This document shows positions 1 through 12,000 of a stretch of 64,000 nucleotides of DNA, piece after piece; within the stretch, counting starts at the first letter, position 1, and each line of letters opens with the position of its first letter. The notes under the pieces were generated by a model. The model saw only the letters and a program-made list of their open reading frames with translations, did no database searches and was not told the origin of the DNA. The stretch is from Phalacrocorax aristotelis (Eukaryota > Chordata > Aves > Suliformes > Phalacrocoracidae): positions 4,712,001 through 4,776,000 of the forward strand of contig NC_134297.1 of assembly GCF_949628215.1 (NCBI RefSeq), written 5' to 3'. Made by a program: the position numbers and the translations under genes.

Positions 1-37
1 CTAGTCATTTGAACCTTCTGTTGTTTTCAAAGACTTT

Positions 38-66
38 TCAGAGCTGGCCACTCACCCTCCTAACTC
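38..66 (-). CDS. Candidate last coding exon with stop (exon 74)
   Basis: A strong acceptor (TTTTCTTTCTTAG) ends just above 66. Joined to the one-base overhang of exon 73, the reading is GVRRVSGQL followed by TGA at 38-40, giving a 3,844-residue protein. However, a strong donor (AGG|gtgagt) lies 11 nt into it, so it could be an 11-nt microexon (56-66) that splices onward past the window edge. No poly(A) signal can be seen. The choice is open. Confidence 0.35.
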
Positions 67-3000
67 CTAAGAAAGAAAACACTACCCCATTCCAATGACA
101 GGGGGTTACACTCCTCTGAGTTCACAGCAACCAAAGTGCCTTGTGACCTCATGCGTACGCACAAACTTCTCGGCGAGTAGGTATCAAAATTAATACTAGG
201 GAGTTAACAGAAGACAATCGAACGGGGAGTAAGTGGGAAGGAGCCTACAGGAGAACGCCTGGGGTTGGCACAGCACTTCACCTGCATTATGCACAGCTCC
301 TTTCTCTCCAAAGCCAGTGTCTTCTCCAGAGCCACGAGGACCAACTGTCTGATAGAACTGAAGGCTAGAGGGAATGACAGAAGAGGGTGAAGAGCATGTT
401 GTTCTTCTCAGTAAAATCAAAGACTACAGTATCACCAGCCTAGCTCAAGCAGAAGGATAGATTTCTTGTCTAGCTTTGAAGCCAAAACATGCAGGGGAAG
501 CCTAGGCCAGGTAATTCAGGCAATAATACTCTGTGCAGAAGACAGGACAGAGCTGTTATACACCACCCTAGAAGAGAGCTGGAACTCCTGGGTAATACGA
601 AGAAACTCCCTGTGCAGCTGGAAACTCAGCGTAAAGCTAGCAAAAAGTCCAGCACTGGGGAGTGAGACACTCCATAATTGCAATAGGACATGCTTTTATA
701 CTATCAAGGTCTGAGCTCCTGATACCTACCATGCAAAGGGGGTTTACCTGTCTTTAAGCAGAATGTACTCTGGTGGGATGTGTGGCTCACCCAGGCTCCT
801 CCATCGTGGCTTCCAGCTCTTCAGGGGACTAACGATGGGGACAGCAGGCTGAAGCACTATAGCCAGGGTTGTCAGCACCACAATTAGGAAGCCCAGAACA
901 AAGAGGACCGCTGGGGAAGCCAAGAGGGATGGCAAGGAGTGAGAAACGCAGGAAGCAGGGTGTATCAATAGCCCAGTCGCTCCTTTACACTTTACTAAAT
1001 ACTCTCCCTCCCACACAAAGCCAACATTTAGCAACTTTCGTGTTCATTACACGGGCTTCTGCTTCTCCCCTTGCTGATCTGGTGCATGCAGGCAAGGAGG
1101 CAAGATGTTTCCAGCACTGGTAGCTGAAGGTGACAGAACCAAGGATCATGCTTACAAGTCACATTTTCATTTCTATTGCTTTACTGTTCTCTCATTGATG
1201 GATAAGGGACTGGTATGTGCACAGCACTTACACAGAGGTATGGCTTTGCGGAAAGACCTTAACTGCTCTGTCCTTAGCCTTTAGTGAACTTCTAAATGGT
1301 GCATTTAATTTCAGTTTAGTTCATCACAGAAATACACTGGCACTTCCTGCTTTCAAGCCAAGGAAAACAAAGCCCTCAATTACTTGAATTCTTCAAGCAG
1401 GGTGTGGGGGGAAACACAACTGCTCCTTCCCTCTCTCCCCACTTCAGCTCCTATACAGGCAGGTTCTTGGCCAGAGAGCAGTGAACTTTGGGATGGGAAA
1501 CTGCACAGGAGAAAGGGATTAAAGCTGACAGAGCCAGTGGTTTGATGGTATTAAAAGAAAAAGAAGAGCTTGTTTAAACACACCTGAAGAGGTACAAGAA
1601 AGGTCATGGCTATGCATCAAGGTACGTATCGCAGTGCTTTGGCTGTACCTGCGATAGCAGCCCAGTTAGGAGCTAAGTTCAGATCTTGTTGCTTCAAAAC
1701 CCCATGTCTGGCCAGCTGGAACAGAGAAGAGGGCTGGAAGGACACGTTTCTGGGGTCACAGCCCACATTTGCTTCATTCACAGTCACAATCAGGAAGTGT
1801 TCCTGAATGGTCCTATCCCTGAAAACATATGTCCCAGGCTCTAGGAAAACATGGGCAAACCTAAAAGGGAGGAGTAAGGAAGACACTGGTTGATCCAAGC
1901 TGCCTTTAGGCTCCAGCTGTGATGATGGTTAAATACACAGACTTCAACACCCTAAACTGATGTTTTTATATACTGCTCACTGCGAAGGACCTACTGATCC
2001 CGTGAAGGACTCGCTCTCAAGTCCTGCGCATGACGCATGCACTATTAATCACACCAGATATTACCAGGAGATGTTGAGGTGAGTCTCCCGGATGAGGTGG
2101 TCTAGCCTTCGGAAGGGTCCAAAATCCCAGCTTGGGTTGCTGTTATATAGATGCTGCTTCTGATAAACAGGGTAATGGCTGGATACACGATCTGGGAACA
2201 GTTCAGCAGAGTGTCAGCAACTCTGACCCACTTCAGTTCAGATAGCTGACACTGGTCTGGCAAAGAACTATGTAATTGCATTTCTTTTATAGGCCACGCA
2301 GTGTCAACTCATTTAACTGAGGTGTGCATTACTGCCCAACAAAGACTTACGCTTTCTAACAGAGGAATGACTTTCTCTCTATTCTACAGGAACGTAGTCA
2401 AAAAGTAAAAACCACCATGCACGTCACTAGCAGAGCCAAAAGTTCTGGAATCCCCTGAAGGCAAGGGAGACAGGGAGGTGAAGGAATGTGCTCACACGTG
2501 CAGTACTACCACATGTGGAGTCATTGCTCTAAAAGGGTCTAGACACGTATCTGCAAAGAGGACACAGTCCCGAACAACACTCACTGTGGGAATTGATGCT
2601 AAGCTGGAAAAGGATCGTGTCTCCTGCTTCCAAACATGCAACTGGGTTAGGAACGAGCGGCAAGGCATGGATATCTTTGGAGGAAGTCCTCTGAACTCGA
2701 TGACCTTTCTGCAGCACCGGATCTAATATAAAATCTCCTGCCATGGGCAACAGAACAAGCCAGAATAAATTCTGTGAAACGAGGAGCATGTGAAAACACC
2801 TAACCCGTAGTAATGAAAACCAATTTATTTTGTACCTGTGGGCAATTACAGCTCACGAGGCCAAATTCCGTTTTCAGTCACATTACCATAAACAAGGAGC
2901 AACTGGAATCGGGAACCAGCGTGCACTTGCCAACAGATTTGCCTCCAAATGGAGTTTCCTTCTATTCCTTGGAGGCCACAATCATCCTAAAATCTTTATT

Positions 3001-6000
3001 TGAACCGTTCCCAGGGAGCTCACTGTGCAGCCAGTGCAGGTCCCCATTGTTTACTCCCAGGTAGAATGAGATCTCTCCCTACATTGTAAATATTTTGGAG
3101 CCCCTGACAGTAAATTCCCTCTGTGCCAACCTGCCATCCAGTTGCTGTGCCAACTGGAAAAGAAATGAATGGCTTAGTCCGGCAGGAGCTTAGGTTCACT
3201 CTCAGGGGCTCTCATGCCTTACCTGTGAGAAATGCATCCAGAACATCTGTGCTGGAGACAATGAAACCTAGCACTCCGCCGGGACTAAACAGGACAAAAT
3301 GCACCCGCTGGCTTTTCTGCACATGTTCATCCGGGCCCAGAACATTTGCCACTTCCTGTTGAAAAGCAGAGGACACTGATCACTGATACAGTCAACCCTG
3401 GCCTCAGACCCTGGTTTGTGGTCAATCTGACCCTCAGCTGCTCAAGACTGCTCTAGTGAGGCTTTTTCCCCACTGTTCAGGAACCGTCATTTCTCAGTAT
3501 TGCAACAACCTCCTGCCTGATCCGTACTTTGGGTAGGGAGACATACTGAGCCTCTCCTCTTCCTCTCTGCTCACAGCTTCATACCCTTCTGTAACCTCAC
3601 CCTCAGGAGGCACTTTACCTAATGATAATGTATCAGGGCTCTCTCCAGTCCTGTATGCTGAGAAAGCAGTCCCCCACTCCATACTTACCCTCACTTCTCG
3701 TTCATTCATCCTCAGAAGCAGCTCTCTATTGATGCCAAATCCCAAGGAGATCTGGGGGGCTCTCAGCAAACACAGTTGGTCACAGAGCTCCTCGGCAGAG
3801 ACATACTGCTTGCAGTGACATCTATAAAGTAGGCAAAAGGTCTTGACTACTTACAGTCCCTGAGCAAACAGCTACAACATACTGAGGGGTCAGGCTAGCC
3901 CCAGTATCTTACAATCTACCCAGTGAGTGGGCTCACTCTACAGCCATGGGAAACAGGACAGAGCAAAGTCACAGTCCATCTCATCCAGTATCGTGTCTGC
4001 TATTCAGTGCATGTGCAAGGCCAAAACGTGGTACCCCACTCTCTTAACAGGCCTCTTGATTCAACTTCATCTGATATTCAGTTGAATTGATATCAACTTC
4101 AGTCCTGTGACACAGCATTATGCATCCCTCCCTAAACTTCTGCTTTAAGAAAATGGTTGAAAGCAACAGAGTTTAATTTTAACGCACTAGATTTCTGGGC
4201 AATCTGTGTCAGGAGGCGATTTTGCAACACAGAAGTTCATTCACAAAAAGAAAAAACACAGTAACATATGACAAGAATTAGCTTCAGTGTTTTAGCTAGC
4301 ATTAAAGGCAGTGGGGGTTGAGGATCAATTTCCTCAACTCTGGTCTAAATCTATCAGATTCCACTTTAGGGGGACTCAACTTGAGGTACGTGGAAATGAT
4401 ACACCTCAGAAAATGTGGGCTCTGTCCACCCTCACCTTGTCGTTCAGTGTTCATTCTGGTGTCTCCAACCTGGCACACAAAATCACTAGGTAATGCTGAA
4501 AACACAGGCATACTTTCCAGGTAGAGGAATGAGGCCAGTGAATGACAACTGAAGGCCAAGTATCTCCACAGAAAGGAACTCCAGCAATGGAAAGTTTCTA
4601 AAAACACCTCCCGCAGCCCTGCCCTGGAATGACCTCATGAGATCAGTAACTCAGCCAGTCAGAACTAATTGTGAAGTGCTTCTTAATGAGAGGCTGGGCT
4701 GAGACTTACATGCCCAGCTCTGCATTAATCTCTCCACCTGCAGGCCCACAAGAAGGAGAGCAGTCATATCGCTCAGGAAAAATGCACTGGCGTGTAGCTG
4801 CTAGACGGACCTCTCCAGGACCACAGAGCTCATCCACCTGGAAGAACAACACTCATCCAATGTGTAAAACCAGACAAGCTCTAGTTCAACTGAGATGCAG
4901 CATCCCTAAAATTCTCGTCCTCTCCCACCCACGCCGCTGACATTCAACATAAAGGTAATCCAACAAGGGCTGTTAAAAGACAACTTGGAAAGCATAGAAG
5001 ATAGATCACAATTTCACTTCCCATTCAAATTCCTCAAGAAGGTCTGATGAAGAACCCCACAGTAACAGGACAGAGGCTTAAATCCCTGCATCTGTCGCCT
5101 ATCTGAGACACTGCACTGCTCCCCGTTGCCATAGCATGGAAGTATCCATCTGCCTCCAGCCCTTATGAATTTAGCCTCACAAGATTCTGGTGAAGACAAC
5201 AAGTGCCATTATCCTACAAGGAAGGGTCAAGGGTCTCAAACAAAACAGCTAAAGGAGTTGTTTGTTTCTGCAGCAGCGCAGAGAACCCAGCTCAGATTGC
5301 ACACACGCACGCCCCCTGAGATGGGGCCAAAAGCACTGGATCACCCTCCCTCTCCTGCATGTCACGCAACAACTTTGTTCTGAAGCCAAATTTTACCTGA
5401 GGCCGGCAGTCCTGATCGCTGTTGCTGTCAGGGTCTTTCTTGCCTCTCTCATCATAGTAAACATAGCCCGCCCGGCAGATACAGGAGGCATCTGACTGCT
5501 GGAAAGCCCGGTTCAGCCCATGGCAGGTACAGCTGGTAGCACCTTAGAGAAGAGGTTGGATTTAGAGTGGTAATCAGGGTAGGGAATATAGTTCACTAGC
5601 ACAGCTTTGAAAATTGAATCCTTCTGGGAGGGACAGAGGAAGAGCAGCTGGGCATTGGCAACACGCACATCATGAGGATCCCAGGGTTCATGGTCCATTG
5701 TGAAACCATGTGGGGGAATCACATTTCTAGGTGATTTCCTTTTTAGTCTTTCTCTTAACAGAGGTGAAAGTTTCACTCAGAAACAGCAACTCACCAGCCT
5801 GAGAGGAAGAAGAGCTGCCACAGGGGAAGCAGGCGGCCTGAGCAGGAAGGTGATTGAAGGTGCCAGCAGGACAGGCCTGGCAATCCTCTATACGCTTTGC
5901 GAAGTTGCGGCTCCCGTAGGTCCCCGGGGGACAGGGCAGAGGGGCAGATGCCAGGGGAGGGCAGTAATGGCCACTGGGGCAGGGCTTCTTGCGGTAGCTC

Positions 6001-9000
6001 TCACTGCCTAGAGAAAGTGGTAGCTATCTCAGACACAGTCACTGCTTAAGGACCCAAGCAACTGCTAAGAGATAGGTAGAGATCACCTATTTATTCCAGT
6101 GATACATATACACACACCTATATGTAAGTATATAAATACAAAAAAAAATATAGATACACATGTAGGTATATATAAAGTTAATCAACATTCAACATTTTCC
6201 AATGTATTTATATTTAAATATAAATTTTTATTTCTTTGTCCGAGCTATTTCACTGCACAACTTCGGGGGCAAGAGTGGGTAGGCATGATCTCCACACTAT
6301 CCAGCAGGAGCTAACACATCAGTGAACTTAACCTAGGATCCCAGCCATCAAAGCCTTTCAAATGCTCATAAAGCTACTCCTTCCGCATCCTAACCCAGCA
6401 GGATCCAAGCAAACTTTGAACCTCTAGGTTCACTCTTCTACTTCTGGTAATATGTTAACTCCGGGCCTCTCAGCCAAGGCACAAAATTAGAGAAAACAGG
6501 GCTCACAAGGGCCTGAGAGGTCATCCCCTGAGAGACAGGACATCAATATGCAAACCGCTCTTGACCCATTTCTCTAAACTCTCATAACAACGTACCACAA
6601 CACGTGTTCCACAAACTAACGTGACAGCCCACAGCAGGGATTTATAACTGTAGAGGATGGAGAGCTTCGTCCACACTGAACTTAAAACTTTCCAGTTACA
6701 ATTAAAGCCATTTTTCTTGCCCCACTTGTCCATGGCAGCTCCACTTACCTTGTGGGCAGATGAAGCCTGCTGGGCAGGGCTGACAGGGTGCCGCGATGAG
6801 CGAGTCACTACGATAGGTGCCTGCATCACAGATGCTGCAGAATCTCTCAAATGAACCCCTTGGACCAGGCAAGCTGAGTGCCATGTATCCTCCTTCACAA
6901 GGCAGCGGATGAGCACTGCCTGGGGGACAGTAGTAGGGGAACACACACCTGGAAGGCAAAACAAGGCAGGAAGAGGGAAGAAAAGCCTCTGAAAATATTT
7001 CGATTTCTGGATTCAACCACCAGTGCAAACTGAGGGCAAAATTAAAAATGGTTCTCATCTGGTTCCAGGCTCAAGCTAACTAGCAGAAATCATAAATCAC
7101 CCTCTTCAGTCTTAGCAGTCACCAAATCCATAACTGTAATTGCAAAGACACTTTTGCTTTTGCACAATGCACAAAGACCGTGGTTGAAGCATTAACTCAG
7201 GTTTTATCACAGGCACATTTCACAATATTCAGAGTTTTTAGAAACTTAAAGCTGGCTGCACCAAACACGCTAGGTACTCACAGCTGCTCAGGGCCATTGT
7301 ACGTCGACGATCCTTCGGGACAGTAATACCCAGCAGGGCACACGGAAGGCTTGGATGTGTGAGCGCCACAGTACGAGCCAGCCCTGCAAGGCTTTGGATT
7401 TACTGAGCCTGATGGAAAAAAAACTAGGAAATGGTGATTGATTGTATGGCATTCCGAGAACAGGAGAGCCTGTGTTGGGGAAACAGTGAGCAAGGGGGCT
7501 TTATCACATGTGGCTGTCCATAAACACTGTACTTTTCCTATTGCTCACAAAAGGGCACAGATTTGTTGGGAACCAGTTTGCTATTTAGGATGAAATGTCA
7601 ATGCCTGAATGCCCAGCCCTGGATGATGAAGGATAGCTGCTCCTTTTCTAGGCCCAAACCACTTCCTTTAGGGATCTTGGCTAAACCAGAACAGGGGGGG
7701 AGGACAGGGAAACAGCAGACAGGAATTCAAACGGCAAAAGCCAGGAAAAGGCTTCAGGGTAATAAGTGCACTTCTAAAGCCAGTCCCTCCTAGGAGGCCT
7801 GCTGCAAGAATGGGACTAAGCTCACTGCTAAATGCTATGCTAAAGAGCCTGCTGTGCTCTGTTCAGCCATCTAGACTCAGAAATGGCTGGAAATAAAGAA
7901 AACAAAGGAGCACGGTCGTGTCACCTGCTGGACATTCATAGCCAGGTTTACAAGGTACTCCTTGGGTGTTAGGCAGCCCTGTCTGTGCTGGATCTGGGCA
8001 ATAGTATCCAGGTGAGCAGGGATCACAATCTTCCAGAGATTTTGCAGCAGGCTGGATCCTGGAAGTGCCAGCTGGACAAAGGAAAGCATCCCCTTTACCA
8101 GGACACCAGTATCCAGGAGGGCACGGATAATCCTCAAACGTGGTCAGACCTGTTAGGAAGAGAAAGGAATGAAGAAAGGGAGGCTGAATGGCCAGGAGGG
8201 GTTTTAGAGAAGGGGTCTTAGCTCGCTGTGAACATGAATTACCTCTCCCTTTCCCTATCTCATCTTAGGGAGTTTTGTAATCGTCTCTAGAGGTGGGAAT
8301 ATGCTGGCTTTCACCTGGCACTTACCTGACAAAGGGCAGTGGTAGCCCGGAGGACATGGCTGGCAATCTGTCAGGCTCTGAGCTCCTGGGTGCTTGCGGT
8401 AAGTTTGCGGAGGGCATTTCTGAGGTGCCAGGAGACTGCTGTGGTCGCTGCCATTGCCTCCGAAGCAATAGTGTCCTGATGGACATGGATAGGCCTCTGA
8501 ATCCCCTAACAAGCAGAAAGCAGGGCTTTAAGGAGTCATCTTTTCAGTGTGATTGGAACACCTTTCTTCTGTGTCCTCCCTAGGTCCTTCCTAAACTGCT
8601 GCATATATGTGTACAATCCACCTCCACAATCCAAGCCCCTCTTCTAACAGATGGCACACAGAGATGTTTGGAGACTCGTTGTGATCTCAGGCTCTCCTAC
8701 ATTTCTATGTTTGCTGGAACAGCACATTATATGAACAGTGTTAAATGTCTCCTCTGCAGACACTGGAACTCATCACCAGAGACAGCCTGTCCTACTGCAG
8801 GGACTGTTCCACAAGGCAGTATCTGGTATCAAAGCTAGCCTCACCAGACTCAGGGATACATGCAACTCTCTTGAAAAGCAACTCCTATTCCCTCCCCTCA
8901 CTGTTTAACCCCTAAGTTCCAACCTGCTTTGCACCAGTGGCCTGGTGGACAGGGCAGGCAGTCTTCTCTCTTTGCAGCTCCTGGAACACGTCTAATAGTA

Positions 9001-12000
9001 TTGGCAGGACATGGTATAGGTACGTCAGATCCCTCCAGGCAGTAGAAACCTAGAGAAATGAATGGGAAAGACATGAAAGTAAAATACGAAAATCCCTCTG
9101 ATGGCAAAAACGACTCAGCAAGAGCCTCCTACTGTAAACATCTATGCAGCTGTTAGGATGCTGCTGTGCATATAGAGAGCCAAACCAATAGCCTTCAAAT
9201 TATTTCTGGACTAGCAGTCTAGCACCCTAAATTTAAGGTAGACTTTTTGGTCAGGCACACCTTTGTTCAAGAGATGTAAAAACAGAGGAAACCAATGAGC
9301 AATGACAACTTCAGGAAAGGGATCACAATACATTATGCAAGATAACAGATGCTCTCCAGTTGGTTAGAAGCAAGTCAATGTTCTGTATTTTAAATACTAC
9401 CAAGATTCTCTCACTTACCTGCAGGACACAACCCTGCACACACCTGGCCCCAGTGACACCCAGACAGTAAGCGCCAGGAAAAGCTGTGGCCCTGAGGAGT
9501 AGATTGAGAGCTCCCAGCAAAGCAGAAATATCCAGCAGCACACTTCCCCTCCAGCTGTCCACGCCTGGAGCAGAGAGGACAGTAAGAATTTATACACAGC
9601 CTACTGCTAACGATTTGGTGCAGAAGCAGAGCAAGTATTGGTGCTATGAACTCTGCAAAGCCTGCAAAAAAATAATACAAACTTCTTACACTGATATGAG
9701 AGAGAAAATAGACTCATTTTTCCCACTTATAAAAACATGCATATTAATAGAGTGAGCCAGGCACTCTTGAGTTCAAATTCCATGAACATGGGCGAATTGC
9801 TTTAGATGAAATTGAGGATGGCTTTCCACTAGGCTGGACTTTCTGGATTATTTCCACAAACGCTACCTACTATCTCTTTCAGATGCTTCTTTGTGTCATG
9901 ACAATGACATCAGACCGCTTTGAGATGCCTCCCAAAACTCACAGATCCGACACCTCTGTACCAGAAAGCTGTATCTAAGCTTATATTTCTTTTCTTTGAA
10001 TAAGACAGATGTGGTGGAGAAGCTGGGAGGAACTTAGCATCGACTTAGCACGAAACAAGGATGCCAAACTGCTTAAGATAAAGAGAAAAAATGCTAGACT
10101 GAAATGAATCATAACCTGCAGTAGTGACCAGGTAAACAAGGCAGGCATTCCTTCTCATTCCAGAGGCCAGTCATATTTGCAGGAGTGAAGGTGCCTTCAG
10201 GACATGTGAGAGGAACCCGTGTGCCTGAAAGGGAGACCGCAGAGGCAATAGAAAACCCTAGGATGACTGCTGTGATCTGATGAGACTCTAGAACCATATC
10301 AGAGAACAACAAATTACTCCCAGAAAGCAAGGCGGCAGCTACACTACATTTGCTCATTGCCACCTCCGCATCACCCGGCCTACAGGAAGACACGCATCAG
10401 GTTTGTACAACTCTGGGATCACAGGGAAGCACACAACACTTGAATCCTTGCCATAGCTGGTATGCAAGTTCCGGTGTACCTGTAGGACAGTAAGAATGTG
10501 GTGGGCAGCGCTTGGGGTCTCCTGCCACCGGCTCCTGGCAGTAGAATCCTCTCTGGCATGGAATGCAGGATGCGGAGCCCCTGGCCAGCTGGTACTCCCC
10601 AGCAGGGCATGGCGTTGGGTGGGCTGCTCCTGACCGGCACAAGTGACCCTGGCAACGACAGAGAAGGAAGAGGATTGCGTGGAGATGGTGGCAAACTTAG
10701 GGTCTATAAAGGGTGAATCCCAGAATTACCAAAGCCTAGGGCAACATTCTGTGTGGATATAATCAACATTTCAATCAGGTATGTGCGACCCTTTGCCACT
10801 TGGAAAACTAACACCACCTGCCCAGAGCTGAGACCCACCTCCTTCACTGCCCAGCTGTCGCTAAGCAGTACCTTAGGGCAGAGGAATGCTGTGGGGCTGA
10901 CGGAGCTGAAGTTTGCCGGGCAGTAAAACCCCTCAGTACAAGGTCCTGTTGGAGAACTCAAACCAATGCTAGCACAGAAAGACCCAGGGTAGCACGGCAC
11001 ACAGCTTTCTGGGGAGGTACCACCTGAGGAAGAAACCAAAAGTCAAGGTCAACGAGAGAGAGACAGAAGTACACCCAGTACAGCCACAGCATTATCAGCT
11101 CTTATTTGAATTGATAACACATTGCCACCTCCAGGCTTGGCTGAGCACCCCAACCCCCTTCAGTGACCAAGGGGCACCTCCTCACCATGGCTGCCAGCAA
11201 TGAAGTCCCCTGTGGGTGAAGTCACGCTCACCTGTGGCATTGTTCAGGGTTCCAACCGGACAGGCAATTGGGAAACGAGTACCCTCCGGACAATAGTGCC
11301 CAAGCGGGCAGGGCCCACTCAGCGGGAACGCAGGTGTCCCACGGGGAACGGCATCAGCGGCTCCTCCTTCACAGTAGTACCCAGCTGAACACAGACCTGC
11401 CAGGGGAGAACAGAGAGGGTGGCAATCAGCAGCCCATGGCACCGCGGCCAGTGAAGGGACATCTCCTCAAACTCTCAGAAGCAGGCAGATAACTCAAGAA
11501 AGGAGAAGCTGAAGCCCATGCTTGTCCTGTTTTATCACTGCCAATATCCTGGGCCGTTCACCTGTGGTTTTGCCTTCCCTCCTCCCCAACATTCTTTGGT
11601 CTCTATTCCTTCCTTTTTTCACTTGCACTGACCTCATCTGGCATTTGTTTACCTCCTCACTTCTCTAACTGGTTCCCCATGTTTTGTTTTCTGTGGAGAG
11701 TTCTGCTTCTCTTCTTTTCATGTGTCCAAACAGTGACGATTACTTTGTGCTTAAATGGGAGGGGAAGGACTTAGGAGGACAGAAAGAGAAGCAATGAATG
11801 GGTTAAAAGCAAAGAAAAAGTAAAAAAAAACACCTAAGGGAGACAAAGAAAGTAATGCAGTAACATAAAAGTAACATCCAAAACAAATGCTCAGTTAAAA
11901 GAATAAAACAGAGAAAAAAAACATCTGATGGGCAGACATAGGGTAGAAGGGTGCCCTCCAATAGCCTTTACTACCTCTGTTCACTGTTTTCTCCTTCCCT

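Noticed and set aside
1232-1262. 31-nt candidate exon with a good donor (CTGT|gtaagt) between exons 71 and 72
   Set aside because: Its length would break the frame, the pyrimidine tract is poor, and exons 71 and 72 join perfectly without it.
2065-2159. Shorter version of exon 70 using the TTTATCAG acceptor
   Set aside because: It would leave the exon 69 to 70 junction out of frame, whereas the upstream TTCCCAG site closes it and adds a plausible peptide.
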